A DNA stretch of 64,000 bases. It comes from Hexactinellida sp. DTS-2022. Lineage: Eukaryota; Porifera; Hexactinellida. The translations under genes were made by a program, and so were the position numbers. Positions 1 through 16,080 of the stretch are shown piece by piece. Below the pieces are notes generated by a model that worked only from the letters and a program-made list of their open reading frames with translations, was not told the origin of the DNA and searched no databases. How positions within the stretch are numbered: position 1 is the stretch's first letter; each line of letters begins with the position of its first letter. The stretch lies in assembly GCA_028753945.1 (NCBI GenBank), contig JAPNXP010000006.1:124001-188000 (forward strand). Reading direction: 5' to 3'.

Positions 1-82
1 TACGCAAAATGCGTACAATATTACAGCGGAGTCATAATGAATTTCGAATCATAACGAAGGTCTACTGTATATAATGTGCTAT

Positions 83-109
83 ATATTGTACGCAAAATGC
101 GTACAATAT
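83..109. repeat. Inverted repeat present in each satellite monomer (first complete copy)
   Basis: ATATTGTACGC and GCGTACAATAT pair perfectly over 11 bp around the 5-nt loop AAAAT. Beyond one bulged T the arms continue (CTAT against ATAG), giving a near-perfect 15-bp stem. The motif recurs in every monomer, so the array holds some 220 regularly spaced potential cruciforms. Confidence 0.9.
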
Positions 110-1497
110 TATAGTGGAGACATAATGAATTTCGAATCATAACGAAGGTCTACTGTATATAATGTGCTATATATTGTACGCAAAATGCGTACAATATTAC
201 AGTGGAGACATAATGAATTTCGAATCATAACGAAGGTCTGATGTATATAATGTGCTATATATTGTACGCAAAATGCGTACAATATTATAGTTGAGTCATA
301 ATGAATTTCGAATCATACGAAGGTCTACTGTATATAATGTGCTATATATTGTACGCAAAATGCGTACAATATTACAGTGGAGACATAATGAATTTCGAAT
401 CATAACGAAGGTCTACTGTATATAATGTGCTATATATTGTACGCAAAATGCGTACAATATTATAGTGGAGACATAATGAATTTCGAATCATAACGAAGGT
501 CTACTGTATATAATGTGCTATATATTGTACGCAAAATGCGTACAATATTATAGTGGAGACATAATGAATTTCGAATCCTAACGAAGGTCTACTGTATATA
601 ATGTGCTATATATTGTACGCAAAATGCGTACAATATTATAGTGGAGACATAGTGAATTTCGAATCCTAACGAAGGTCCACTGTAGTATAATGTGCTATAT
701 ATTGGACGCAAAATGCGTACAATATTATAGTGGAGTCATAATGAATTTCGAATCCTAACGAAGGTCCACTGTAGTATAATGTGCTACATATTGTACGCAA
801 AATGCGTACAATATTATAGTTGAGTCATAATGAATTTCGAATCATACGAAGGTCTACTGTATATAATGTGCTATATATTGTACGCAAAATGCGTACAATA
901 TTATAGTGGAGACATAATGAATTTCGAATCCTAACGAAGGTCTACTGTATATAATGTGCTATATATTGTACGCAAAATGCGTACAATATTATAGTGGAGA
1001 CATAGTGAATTTCGAATCCTAACGAAGGTCCACTGTAGTATAATGTGCTATATATTGGACGCAAAATGCGTACAATATTATAGTGGAGTCATAATGAATT
1101 TCGAATCCTAACGAAGGTCCACTGTAGTATAATGTGCTACATATTGTACGCAAAATGCGTACAATATTATAGTTGAGTCATAATGAATTTCGAATCATAC
1201 GAAGGTCTACTGTATATAATGTGCTATATATTGTACGCAAAATGCGTACAATATTATAGTGGAGACATAATGAATTTCGAATCATAACGAAGGTCTACTG
1301 TATATAATGTGCTATATATTGTACGCAAAATGCGTACAATATTACAGCGGAGTCATAATGAATTTCGAATCATAACGAAGGTCTACTGTATATAATGTGC
1401 TATATATTGTACGCAAAATGCGTACAATATTATAGTGGAGACATAATGAATTTCGAATCATAACGAAGGTATACTGTATATAATGTGCTATATATTG

Positions 1498-2237
1498 TAC
1501 GCAAAATGCGTACAATATTACAGCGGAGTCATAATGAATTTCGAATCATAACGAAGGTCTACTGTATATAATGTGCTATATATTGTACGCAAAATGCGTA
1601 CAATATTATAGTGGAGACATAATGAATTTCGAATCATAACGAAGGTCTACTGTATATAATGTGCTATATATTGTACGCAAAATGCGTACAATATTACAGT
1701 GGAGACATAATGAATTTCGAATCATAACGAAGGTCTGATGTATATAATGTGCTATATATTGTACGCAAAATGCGTACAATATTATAGTTGAGTCATAATG
1801 AATTTCGAATCATACGAAGGTCTACTGTATATAATGTGCTATATATTGTACGCAAAATGCGTACAATATTACAGTGGAGACATAATGAATTTCGAATCAT
1901 AACGAAGGTCTACTGTATATAATGTGCTATATATTGTACGCAAAATGCGTACAATATTATAGTGGAGACATAATGAATTTCGAATCATAACGAAGGTCTA
2001 CTGTATATAATGTGCTATATATTGTACGCAAAATGCGTACAATATTATAGTGGAGACATAATGAATTTCGAATCCTAACGAAGGTCTACTGTATATAATG
2101 TGCTATATATTGTACGCAAAATGCGTACAATATTATAGTGGAGACATAGTGAATTTCGAATCCTAACGAAGGTCCACTGTAGTATAATGTGCTATATATT
2201 GGACGCAAAATGCGTACAATATTATAGTGGAGTCATA
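1498..2237. repeat. Higher-order repeat copy, 1,497-bp (17-monomer) offset
   Basis: Private variants recur at exactly 1,497 bp. The rare TCTGATG is at 237 and 1734, and the TTGGACGC variant is at 702 and 2199. This segment therefore copies about 1-740 as a block of 17 monomers and not as independently drifting units. Confidence 0.8.
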
Positions 2238-5200
2238 ATGAATTTCGAATCATACGAAGGTCTACTGTATATAATGTGCTATATATTGTACGCAAAATGC
2301 GTACAATATTATAGTGGAGACATAATGAATTTCGAATCATAACGAAGGTCTACTGTATATAATGTGCTATATATTGTACGCAAAATGCGTACAATATTAT
2401 AGTGGAGACATAATGAATTTCGAATCCTAACGAAGGTCCACTGTAGTATAATGTGCTACATATTGTACGCAAAATGCGTACAATATTATAGTTGAGTCAT
2501 AATGAATTTCGAATCATACGAAGGTCTACTGTATATAATGTGCTATATATTGTACGCAAAATGCGTACAATATTATAGTGGAGACATAATGAATTTCGAA
2601 TCATAACGAAGGTCTACTGTATATAATGTGCTATATATTGTACGCAAAATGCGTACAATATTACAGCGGAGTCATAATGAATTTCGAATCATAACGAAGG
2701 TCTACTGTATATAATGTGCTATATATTGTACGCAAAATGCGTACAATATTATAGTGGAGACATAATGAATTTCGAATCATAACGAAGGTATACTGTATAT
2801 AATGTGCTATATATTGTACGCAAAATGCGTACAATATTATAGTTGAGTCATAATGAATTTCGAATCATACGAAGGTCTACTGTATATAATGTGCTATATA
2901 TTGTACGCAAAATGCGTACAATATTATAGTGGAGACATAATGAATTTCGAATCATAACGAAGGTCTACTGTATATAATGTGCTATATATTGTACGCAAAA
3001 TGCGTACAATATTACAGCGGAGTCATAATGAATTTCGAATCATAACGAAGGTCTACTGTATATAATGTGCTATATATTGTACGCAAAATGCGTACAATAT
3101 TATAGTGGAGACATAATGAATTTCGAATCATAACGAAGGTATACTGTATATAATGTGCTATATATTGTACGCAAAATGCGTACAATATTACAGTGGAGAC
3201 ATAATGAATTTCGAATCATAACGAAGGTCCACTGTAGTATAATGTGCTACATATTGTACGCAAAATGCGTACAATATTATAGTGGAGACATAATGAATTT
3301 CGAATCATAACGAAGGTCCACTGTAGTATAATGTGCTACATATTGTACGCAAAATGCGTACAATATTATAGTTGAGTCATAATGAATTTCGAATCATACG
3401 AAGGTCTACTGTATATAATGTGCTATATATTGTACGCAAAATGCGTACAATATTACAGCGGAGTCATAATGAATTTCGAATCCTAACGAAGGTCCACTGT
3501 AGTATAATGTGCTATATATTGTACGCAAAATGCGTACAATATTATAGTTGAGTCATAATGAATTTCGAATCATACGAAGGTCTACTGTATATAATGTGCT
3601 ATATATTGTACGCAAAATGCGTACAATATTATAGTGGAGACATAATGAATTTCGAATCATAACGAAGGTCTACTGTATATAATGTGCTATATATTGTACG
3701 CAAAATGCGTACAATATTATAGTGGAGACATAATGAATTTCGAATCATAACGAAGGTCTACTGTATATAATGTGCTATATATTGTACGCAAAATGCGTAC
3801 AATATTATAGTGGAGACATAATGAATTTCGAATCATAACGAAGGTCTACTGTATATAATGTGCTATATATTGTACGCAAAATGCGTACAATATTATAGTG
3901 GAGACATAATGAATTTCGAATCATAACGAAGGTCCACTGTATATAATGTGCTATATATTGTACGCAAAATGCGTACAATATTATAGTGGAGACATAATGA
4001 ATTTCGAATCATAACGAAGGTCTACTGTATATAATGTGCTATATATTGTACGCAAAATGCGTACAATATTATAGTGGAGACATAGTGAATTTCGAATCAT
4101 AACGAAGGTCTACTGTATATAATGTGCTATATATTGTACGCAAAATGCGTACAATATTACAGCGGAGTCATAATGAATTTCGAATCATAACGAAGGTCTA
4201 CTGTATATAATGTCCTATATATTGTACGCAAAATGCGTACAATATTATAGTGGAGACATAGTGAATTTCGAATCCTAACGAAGGTCCACTGTAGTATAAT
4301 GTGCTATATATTGTACGCAAAATGCGTACAATATTATAGTGGAGACATAATGAATTTCGAATCATAACGAAGGTCTACTGTATATAATGTGCTATATATT
4401 GTACGCAAAATGCGTACAATATTATAGTTGAGTCATAATGAATTTCGAATCATACGAAGGTCTACTGTATATAATGTGCTATATATTGTACGCAAAATGC
4501 GTACAATATTATAGTGGAGACATAATGAATTTCGAATCATAACGAAGGTCTACTGTATATAATGTGCTATATATTGTACGCAAAATGCGTACAATATTAT
4601 AGTGGAGACATAGTGAATTTCGAATCCTAACGAAGGTCCACTGTATATAATGTGCTATATATTGTACGCAAAATGCGTACAATATTATAGTGGAGACATA
4701 GTGAATTTCGAATCCTAACGAAGGTCCACTGTAGTATAATGTGCTACATATTGTACGCAAAATGCGTACAATATTATAGTTGAGTCATAATGAATTTCGA
4801 ATCATACGAAGGTCTACTATATATAATGTCCTATATATTGTACGCAAAATGCGTACAATATTATAGTGGAGACATAATGAATTTCGAATCATAACGAAGG
4901 TCTACTGTATATAATGTGCTATATATTGTACGCAAAATGCGTACAATATTATAGTGGAGACATAGTGAATTTCGAATCCTAACGAAGGTCCACTGTAGTA
5001 TAATGTGCTACATATTGTACGCAAAATGCGTACAATATTATAGTTGAGTCATAATGAATTTCGAATCATACGAAGGTCTACTATATATAATGTCCTATAT
5101 ATTGTACGCAAAATGCGTACAATATTATAGTGGAGACATAATGAATTTCGAATCATAACGAAGGTCTACTGTATATAATGTGCTATATATTGTACGCAAA

Positions 5201-8200
5201 ATGCGTACAATATTACAGCGGAGTCATAATGAATTTCGAATCATAACGAAGGTCTACTGTATATAATGTGCTATATATTGTACGCAAAATGCGTACAATA
5301 TTATAGTTGAGTCATAATGAATTTCGAATCATACGAAGGTCTACTGTATATAATGTGCTATATATTGTACGCAAAATGCGTACAATATTATAGTGGAGAC
5401 ATAATGAATTTCGAATCATAACGAAGGTCTACTGTATATAATGTGCTATATATTGTACGCAAAATGCGTACAATATTATAGTGGAGACATAGTGAATTTC
5501 GAATCATAACGAAGGTCTACTGTATATAATGTGCTATATATTGTACGCAAAATGCGTACAATATTACAGCGGAGTCATAATGAATTTCGAATCATAACGA
5601 AGGTCTACTGTATATAATGTGCTATATATTGTACGCAAAATGCGTACAATATTATAGTGGAGACATAATGAATTTCGAATCCTAACGAAGGTCTACTGTA
5701 TATAATGTGCTATATATTGTACGCAAAATGCGTACAATATTATAGTGGAGACATAATGAATTTCGAATCCTAACGAAGGTCTACTGTATATAATGTGCTA
5801 TATATTGTACGCAAAATGCGTACAATATTATAGTGGAGACATAATGAATTTCGAATCATAACGAAGGTCTACTGTATATAATGTGCTATATATTGTACGC
5901 AAAATGCGTACAATATTATAGTGGAGACATAATGAATTTCGAATCATACGAAGGTCTACTGTATATAATGTGCTATATATTGTACGCAAAATGCGTACAA
6001 TATTATAGTGGAGACATAATGAATTTCGAATCCTAACGAAGGTCTACTGTATATAATGTGCTATATATTGTACGCAAAATGCGTACAATATTATAGTTGA
6101 GTCATAATGAATTTCGAATCATACGAAGGTCTACTGTATATAATGTGCTATATATTGTACGCAAAATGCGTACAATATTATAGTGGAGACATAATGAATT
6201 TCGAATCCTAACGAAGGTCCACTGTAGTATAATGTGCTACATATTGTACGCAAAATGCGTACAATATTATAGTTGAGTCATAATGAATTTCGAATCATAA
6301 CGAAGGTCTACTGTATATAATGTGCTATATATTGTACGCAAAATGCGTACAATATTATAGTGGAGACATAGTGAATTTCGAATCCTAACGAAGGTCCACT
6401 GTAGTATAATGTGCTATATATTGTACGCAAAATGCGTACAATATTATAGTGGAGACATAATGAATTTCGAATCATAACGAAGGTCTACTGTATATAATGT
6501 GCTATATATTGTACGCAAAATGCGTACAATATTATAGTTGAGTCATAATGAATTTCGAATCATACGAAGGTCTACTGTATATAATGTGCTATATATTGTA
6601 CGCAAAATGCGTACAATATTATAGTGGAGACATAATGAATTTCGAATCATAACGAAGGTCCACTGTATATAATGTGCTATATATTGTACGCAAAATGCGT
6701 ACAATATTATAGTGGAGACATAGTGAATTTCGAATCCTAACGAAGGTCTACTGTATATAATGTGCTATATATTGTACGCAAAATGCGTACAATATTATAG
6801 TGGAGACATAATGAATTTCGAATCATAACGAAGGTCCACTGTATATAATGTGCTATATATTGTACGCAAAATGCGTACAATATTATAGTGGAGACATAGT
6901 GAATTTCGAATCCTAACGAAGGTCCACTGTATATAATGTGCTATATATTGTACGCAAAATGCGTACAATATTATAGTGGAGACATAGTGAATTTCGAATC
7001 CTAACGAAGGTCCACTGTATATAATGTGCTATATATTGTACGCAAAATGCGTACAATATTATAGTGGAGACATAGTGAATTTCGAATCCTAACGAAGGTC
7101 CACTGTAGTATAATGTGCTACATATTGTACGCAAAATGCGTACAATATTATAGTTGAGTCATAATGAATTTCGAATCATACGAAGGTCTACTGTATATAA
7201 TGTGCTATATATTGTACGCAAAATGCGTACAATATTATAGTGGAGACATAATGAATTTCGAATTATAACGAAGGTCTACTGTATATAATGTGCTATATAT
7301 TGTACGCAAAATGCGTACAATATTATAGTGGAGACATAATGAATTTCGAATCATAACGAAGGTCTACTGTAGTATAATGTGCTATATATTGTACGCAAAT
7401 TGCGTACAATATTATAGTGGAGACATAATGAATTTCGAATCCTAACGAAGGTCCACTGTAGTATAATGTGCTATATATTGGCCGCAAAATGCGACCAATA
7501 TTATAGTGGAGACATAATGAATTTCGAATCATAACGAAGGTCTACTGTATATAATGTGCTATATATTGTACGCAAAATGCGTACAATATTATAGTGGAGA
7601 CATAATGAATTTCGAATCCTAACGAAGGTCCACTGTAGTATAATGTGCTATATATTGGCCGCAAAATGCGTACAATATTATAGTGGAGACATAATGAATT
7701 TCGAATCATAACGAAGGTCTACTGTAAATAATGTGCTATATATTGTACGCAAAATGCGTACAATATTATAGTGGAGACATAATGAATTTCGAATCCTAAC
7801 GAAGGTCCACTGTAGTATAATGTGCTATATATTGGCCGCAAAATGCGTACAATATTATAGTGGAGACATAATGAATTTCGAATCCTAACGAAGGTCCACT
7901 GTAGTATAATGTGCTACATATTGTACGCAAAATGCGTACAATATTATAGTGGAGACATAATGAATTTCGAATCCTAACGAAGGTCCACTGTAGTATAATG
8001 TGCTATATATTGTACGCAAAATGCGTACAATATTATAGTGGAGACATAATGAATTTCGAATCATAACGAAGGTCTACTGTAGTATAATGTGCTACATATT
8101 GTACGCAAAATGCGTACAATATTATAGTGGAGACATAATGAATTTCGAATCCTAACGAAGGTCCACTGTAGTATAATGTGCTATATATTGTACGCAAAAT

Positions 8201-10079
8201 GCGTACAATATTATAGTGGAGACATAATGAATTTCGAATCCTAACGAAGGTCCACTGTAGTATAATGTGCTACATATTGTACGCAAAATGCGTACAATAT
8301 TATAGTGGAGACATAATGAATTTCGAATCCTAACGAAGGTCCACTGTAGTATAATGTGCTATATATTGTACGCAAAATGCGTACAATATTATAGTGGAGA
8401 CATAATGAATTTCGAATCCTAACGAAGGTCCACTGTAGTATAATGTGCTATATATTGTACGCAAAATGCGTACAATATTATAGTGGAGACATAATGAATT
8501 TCGAATCCTAACGAAGGTCCACTGTAGTATAATGTGCTATATATTGTACGCAAAATGCGTACAATATTATAGTGGAGACATAATGAATTTCGAATCATAA
8601 CGAAGGTCTACTGTAGTATAATGTGCTACATATTGTACGCAAAATGCGTACAATATTATAGTGGAGACATAATGAATTTCGAATCCTAACGAAGGTCCAC
8701 TGTAGTATAATGTGCTACATATTGTACGCAAAATGCGTACAATATTATAGTGGAGACATAATGAATTTCGAATCCTAACGAAGGTCCACTGTAGTATAAT
8801 GTGCTATATATTGTACGCAAAATGCGTACAATATTATAGTGGAGACATAATGAATTTCGAATCCTAACGAAGGTCCACTGTAGTATAATGTGCTATATAT
8901 TGTACGCAAAATGCGTACAATATTATAGTGGAGACATAATGAATTTCGAATCATAACGAAGGTCTACTGTAGTATAATGTGCTACATATTGTACGCAAAA
9001 TGCGTACAATATTATAGTGGAGACATAATGAATTTCGAATCCTAACGAAGGTCCACTGTAGTATAATGTGCTATATATTGTACGCAAAATGCGTACAATA
9101 TTATAGTGGAGACATAATGAATTTCGAATCATACGAAGGTCTACTGTATATAATGTGCTATATATTGTACGCAAAATGCGTACAATATTATAGTGGAGAC
9201 ATAATGAATTTCGAATCATAACGAAGGTCTACTGTAGTATAATGTGCTATATATTGTACGCAAAATGCGTACAATATTATAGTTGAGTCATAATGAATTT
9301 CGAATCATACGAAGGTCTACTGTATATAATGTGCTATATATTGTACGCAAAATGCGTACAATATTACAGCGGAGTCATAATGAATTTCGAATCATAACGA
9401 AGGTCTACTGTATATAATGTGCTATATATTGTACGCAAAATGCGTACAATATTATAGTGGAGACATAATGAATTTCGAATCATAACTAAGGTCTATTGTA
9501 GTATAATGTGCTACATATTGTACGCAAAATGCGTACAATATTATAGTTGAGTCATAATGAATTTCGAATCATACGAAGGTCTACTGTATATAATGTGCTA
9601 TATATTGTACGCAAAATGCGTACAATATTATAGTGGAGACATAATGAATTTCGAATCATAACGAAGGTCTACTGTATATAATGTGCTATATATTGTACGC
9701 AAAATGCGTACAATATTATAGTGGAGACATAATGAATTTCGAATCATAACGAAGGTCTACTGTATATAATGTGCTATATATTGTACGCAAAATGCGTACA
9801 ATATTACAGCGGAGTCATAATGAATTTCGAATCATAACGAAGGTCTACTGTAGTATAATGTGCTATATATTGTACGCAAAATGCGTACAATATTACAGCG
9901 GAGTCATAATGAATTTCGAATCATAACGAAGGTCTACTGTATATAATGTGCTATATATTGTACGCAAAATGCGTACAATATTATAGTGGAGACATAATGA
10001 ATTTCGAATCATAACGAAGGTCTACTGTATATAATGTGCTATATATTGTACGCAAAATGCGTACAATATTACAGCGGAG

Positions 10080-12900
10080 TCATAATGAATTTCGAATCAT
10101 AACGAAGGTCTACTGTATATAATGTGCTATATATTGTACGCAAAATGCGTACAATATTATAGTGGAGACATAATGAATTTCGAATTATAACGAAGGTCTA
10201 CTGTATATAATGTGCTATATATTGTACGCAAAATGCGTACAATATTATAGTGGAGACATAATGAATTTCGAATCATAACGAAGGTCTACTGTAGTATAAT
10301 GTGCTATATATTGTACGCAAATTGCGTACAATATTATAGTGGAGACATAATGAATTTCGAATCCTAACGAAGGTCCACTGTAGTATAATGTGCTATATAT
10401 TGGCCGCAAAATGCGACCAATATTATAGTGGAGACATAATGAATTTCGAATCATAACGAAGGTCTACTGTATATAATGTGCTATATATTGTACGCAAAAT
10501 GCGTACAATATTATAGTGGAGACATAATGAATTTCGAATCCTAACGAAGGTCCACTGTAGTATAATGTGCTATATATTGGCCGCAAAATGCGTACAATAT
10601 TATAGTGGAGACATAATGAATTTCGAATCATAACGAAGGTCTACTGTAAATAATGTGCTATATATTGTACGCAAAATGCGTACAATATTATAGTGGAGAC
10701 ATAATGAATTTCGAATCCTAACGAAGGTCCACTGTAGTATAATGTGCTATATATTGGCCGCAAAATGCGTACAATATTATAGTGGAGACATAATGAATTT
10801 CGAATCCTAACGAAGGTCCACTGTAGTATAATGTGCTACATATTGTACGCAAAATGCGTACAATATTATAGTGGAGACATAATGAATTTCGAATCCTAAC
10901 GAAGGTCCACTGTAGTATAATGTGCTATATATTGTACGCAAAATGCGTACAATATTATAGTGGAGACATAATGAATTTCGAATCATACGAAGGTCTACTG
11001 TATATAATGTGCTATATATTGTACGCAAAATGCGTACAATATTATAGTGGAGACATAATGAATTTCGAATCCTAACGAAGGTCCACTGTAGTATAATGTG
11101 CTATATATTGTACGCAAAATGCGTACAATATTATAGTGGAGACATAATGAATTTCGAATCCTAACGAAGGTCCACTGTAGTATAATGTGCTATATATTGT
11201 ACGCAAAATGCGTACAATATTATAGTGGAGACATAATGAATTTCGAATCCTAACGAAGGTCCACTGTAGTATAATGTGCTATATATTGTACGCAAAATGC
11301 GTACAATATTATAGTGGAGACATAATGAATTTCGAATCATAACGAAGGTCTACTGTAGTATAATGTGCTACATATTGTACGCAAAATGCGTACAATATTA
11401 TAGTGGAGACATAATGAATTTCGAATCCTAACGAAGGTCCACTGTAGTATAATGTGCTACATATTGTACGCAAAATGCGTACAATATTATAGTGGAGACA
11501 TAATGAATTTCGAATCCTAACGAAGGTCCACTGTAGTATAATGTGCTATATATTGTACGCAAAATGCGTACAATATTATAGTGGAGACATAATGAATTTC
11601 GAATCCTAACGAAGGTCCACTGTAGTATAATGTGCTATATATTGTACGCAAAATGCGTACAATATTATAGTGGAGACATAATGAATTTCGAATCATAACG
11701 AAGGTCTACTGTAGTATAATGTGCTACATATTGTACGCAAAATGCGTACAATATTATAGTGGAGACATAATGAATTTCGAATCCTAACGAAGGTCCACTG
11801 TAGTATAATGTGCTATATATTGTACGCAAAATGCGTACAATATTATAGTGGAGACATAATGAATTTCGAATCATAACGAAGGTCCACTGTAGTATAATGT
11901 GCTATATATTGGCCGCAAAATGCGTACAATATTATAGTGGAGACATAATGAATTTCGAATCATAACGAAGGTCTACTGTAGTATAATGTGCTATATATTG
12001 TACGCAAAATGCGTACAATATTATAGTTGAGTCATAATGAATTTCGAATCATACGAAGGTCTACTGTATATAATGTGCTATATATTGTACGCAAAATGCG
12101 TACAATATTACAGCGGAGTCATAATGAATTTCGAATCATAACGAAGGTCTACTGTATATAATGTGCTATATATTGTACGCAAAATGCGTACAATATTATA
12201 GTGGAGACATAATGAATTTCGAATCATAACTAAGGTCTACTGTAGTATAATGTGCTACATATTGTACGCAAAATGCGTACAATATTATAGTTGAGTCATA
12301 ATGAATTTCGAATCATACGAAGGTCTACTGTATATAATGTGCTATATATTGTACGCAAAATGCGTACAATATTATAGTGGAGACATAATGAATTTCGAAT
12401 CATAACGAAGGTCTACTGTATATAATGTGCTATATATTGTACGCAAAATGCGTACAATATTATAGTGGAGACATAATGAATTTCGAATCATAACGAAGGT
12501 CTACTGTATATAATGTGCTATATATTGTACGCAAAATGCGTACAATATTACAGCGGAGTCATAATGAATTTCGAATCATAACGAAGGTCTACTGTAGTAT
12601 AATGTGCTATATATTGTACGCAAAATGCGTACAATATTACAGCGGAGTCATAATGAATTTCGAATCATAACGAAGGTCTACTGTATATAATGTGCTATAT
12701 ATTGTACGCAAAATGCGTACAATATTATAGTGGAGACATAATGAATTTCGAATCATAACGAAGGTCTACTGTATATAATGTGCTATATATTGTACGCAAA
12801 ATGCGTACAATATTACAGCGGAGTCATAATGAATTTCGAATCATAACGAAGGTCTACTGTATATAATGTGCTATATATTGTACGCAAAATGCGTACAATA
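10080..12900. repeat. Large block duplication inside the satellite
   Basis: A copy of about 7.2-10.1 kb. The left part lies at an offset of 2,922 bp: the CGAATTATAACG variant at 7259/10181 and GTACGCAAATTGCGTAC at 7391/10313. The right part lies at 2,744 bp: CATAACTAAG at 9481/12225 and CAGCGG units at 9367/12111, 9807/12551 and 10072/12816. The difference is about two monomers lost or gained after duplication. Confidence 0.75.
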
Positions 12901-14519
12901 TTATAGTGGAGACATAATGAATTTCGAATCATAACGAAGGTCCACTGTATATAATGTGCTATATATTGTACGCAAAATGCGTACAATATTATAGTGGAGA
13001 CATAATGAATTTCGAATAATAACGAAGGTCCACTGTAGTATAATGTGCTATATATTGTACGCAAAATGCGTACAATATTATAGTGGAGACATAATGAATT
13101 TCGAATCATAACGAAGGTCCACTGTAGTATAATGTGCTATATATTGTACGCAAAATGCGTACAATATTATAGTTGAGTCATAATGAATTTCGAATAATAA
13201 CGAAGGTCTACTGTATATAATGTGCTATATATTGTACGCAAAATGCGTACAATATTATAGTTGAGTCATAATGAATTTCGAATCATAACGAAGGTCCACT
13301 GTAGTATAATGTGCTATATATTGTACGCAAAATGCGTACAATATTATAGTTGAGTCATAATGAATTTCGAATCATACGAAGGTCTACTGTATATAATGTG
13401 CTATATATTGTACGCAAAATGCGTACAATATTATAGTGGAGACATAATGAATTTCGAATCATAACGAAGGTCTACTGTATATAATGTGCTATATATTGTA
13501 CGCAAAATGCGTACAATATTATAGTGGAGACATAATGAATTTCGAATCATAACGAAGGTCTACTGTATATAATGTGCTATATATTGTACGCAAATTGCGT
13601 ACAATATTATAGTGGAGACATAATGAATTTCGAATCCTAACGAAGGTCCACTGTAGTATAATGTGCTATATATTGGCCGCAAAATGCGTACAATATTATA
13701 GTGGAGACATAATGAATTTCGAATCATAACGAAGGTCTACTGTATATAATGTGCTATATATTGTACGCAAAATGCGTACAATATTATAGTGGAGACATAA
13801 TGAATTTCGAATCCTAACGAAGGTCCACTGTAGTATAATGTGCTATATATTGGCCGCAAAATGCGTACAATATTATAGTGGAGACATAATGAATTTCGAA
13901 TCATAACGAAGGTCTACTGTAGTATAATGTGCTATATATTGTACGCAAAATGCGTACAATAATATAGTGGAGACATAATGAATTTCGAATCCTAACGAAG
14001 GTCCACTGTAGTATAATGTGCTATATATTGTACGCAAAATGCGTACAATATTATAGTGGAGACATAATGAATTTCGAATCATAACGAAGGTCTACTGTAG
14101 TATAATGTGCTACATATTGTACGCAAAATGCGTACAATATTATAGTGGAGACATAATGAATTTCGAATCCTAACGAAGGTCCACTGTAGTATAATGTGCT
14201 ATATATTGTACGCAAAATGCGTACAATATTATAGTGGAGACATAATGAATTTCGAATCATAACGAAGGTCCACTGTAGTATAATGTGCTATATATTGTAC
14301 GCAAAATGCGTACAATATTATAGTGGAGACATAATGAATTTCGAATAATAACGAAGGTCCACTGTAGTATAATGTGCTATATATTGTACGCAAAATGCGT
14401 ACAATATTATAGTTGAGTCATAATGAATTTCGAATAATAACGAAGGTCTACTGTATATAATGTGCTATATATTGTACGCAAAATGCGTACAATATTATAG
14501 TTGAGTCATAATGAATTTC

Positions 14520-16080
14520 GAATCCTAACGATGGTCTACTGTAGCATAATGTGCTATATATTGTACGCAAAATGCGTACAATATTATAGTGGAGACATAG
14601 TGAATTTCGAATCCTAACGATGGTCCACTGTAGCATAATGTGCTATATATTGTACGCAAAATGCGTACAATATTATAGTGGAGACATAGTGAATTTCGAA
14701 TCCTAACGATGGTCCACTGTAGTATAATGTGCTATATATTGTACGCAAAATGCGTACAATATTATAGTGGAGACATAATGAATTTCGAATCATAACGAAG
14801 GTCTACTGTAGTATAATGAGCTATATATTGGACGCAAAATGCGTACAATATTATAGTGGAGACATAATGAATTTCGAATCATACGAAGGTCTACTGTATA
14901 TAATGTGCTATATATTGGACGCAAAATGCGTACAATATTATAGTGGAGACATAATGAATTTCGAATCATAACGAAGGTCTACTGTAGTATAATGTGCTAC
15001 ATATTGGACGCAAAATGCGTACAATATTATAGTGGAGACATAATGAATTTCGAATCCTAACGATGGTCTACTGTAGCATAATGTGCTATATATTGTACGC
15101 AAAATGCGTACAATATTATAGTGGAGACATAGTGAATTTCGAATCCTAACGATGGTCCACTGTAGCATAATGTGCTATATATTGTACGCAAAATGCGTAC
15201 AATATTATAGTGGAGACATAGTGAATTTCGAATCCTAACGATGGTCCACTGTAGTATAATGTGCTATATATTGTACGCAAAATGCGTACAATATTATAGT
15301 GGAGACATAATGAATTTCGAATCCTAACGATGGTCTACTGTAGCATAATGTGCTATATATTGTACGCAAAATGCGTACAATATTATAGTGGAGACATAGT
15401 GAATTTCGAATCCTAACGATGGTCCACTGTAGTATAATGTGCTATATATTGTACGCAAAATGCGTACAATATTATAGTGGAGACATAATGAATTTCGAAT
15501 CATAACGAAGGTCTACTGTAGTATAATGTGCTACATATTGGACGCAAAATGCGTACAATATTATAGTGGAGACATAATGAATTTCGAATCCTAACGATGG
15601 TCTACTGTAGCATAATGTGCTATATATTGTACGCAAAATGCGTACAATATTATAGTGGAGACATAGTGAATTTCGAATCCTAACGATGGTCCACTGTAGT
15701 ATAATGTGCTATATATTGGACGCAAAATGCGTACAATATTATAGTGGAGACATAATGAATTTCGAATCATAACGAAGGTCTACTGTATATAATGTGCTAT
15801 ATATTGTACGCAAAATGCGTACAATATTATAGTGGAGACATAATGAATTTCGAATCATAACGAAGGTCTACTGTAGTATAATGTGCTACATATTGGACGC
15901 AAAATGCGTACAATATTATAGTGGAGACATAATGAATTTCGAATCCTAACGATGGTCTACTGTAGCATAATGTGCTATATATTGTACGCAAAATGCGTAC
16001 AATATTATAGTGGAGACATAGTGAATTTCGAATCCTAACGATGGTCCACTGTAGTATAATGTGCTATATATTGGACGCAA
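14520..16080. repeat. Satellite subfamily with CTAACGATGG / TAGCATAATG variants
   Basis: Units carrying AACGATGG together with TAGCATAATG are clustered here, repeated at spacings such as 268 bp (15322 to 15590), that is about three monomers, and 356 bp. This is a locally amplified, younger sub-block. Related GATGG units without the GCATAATG change continue to about 18.8 kb. Confidence 0.7.
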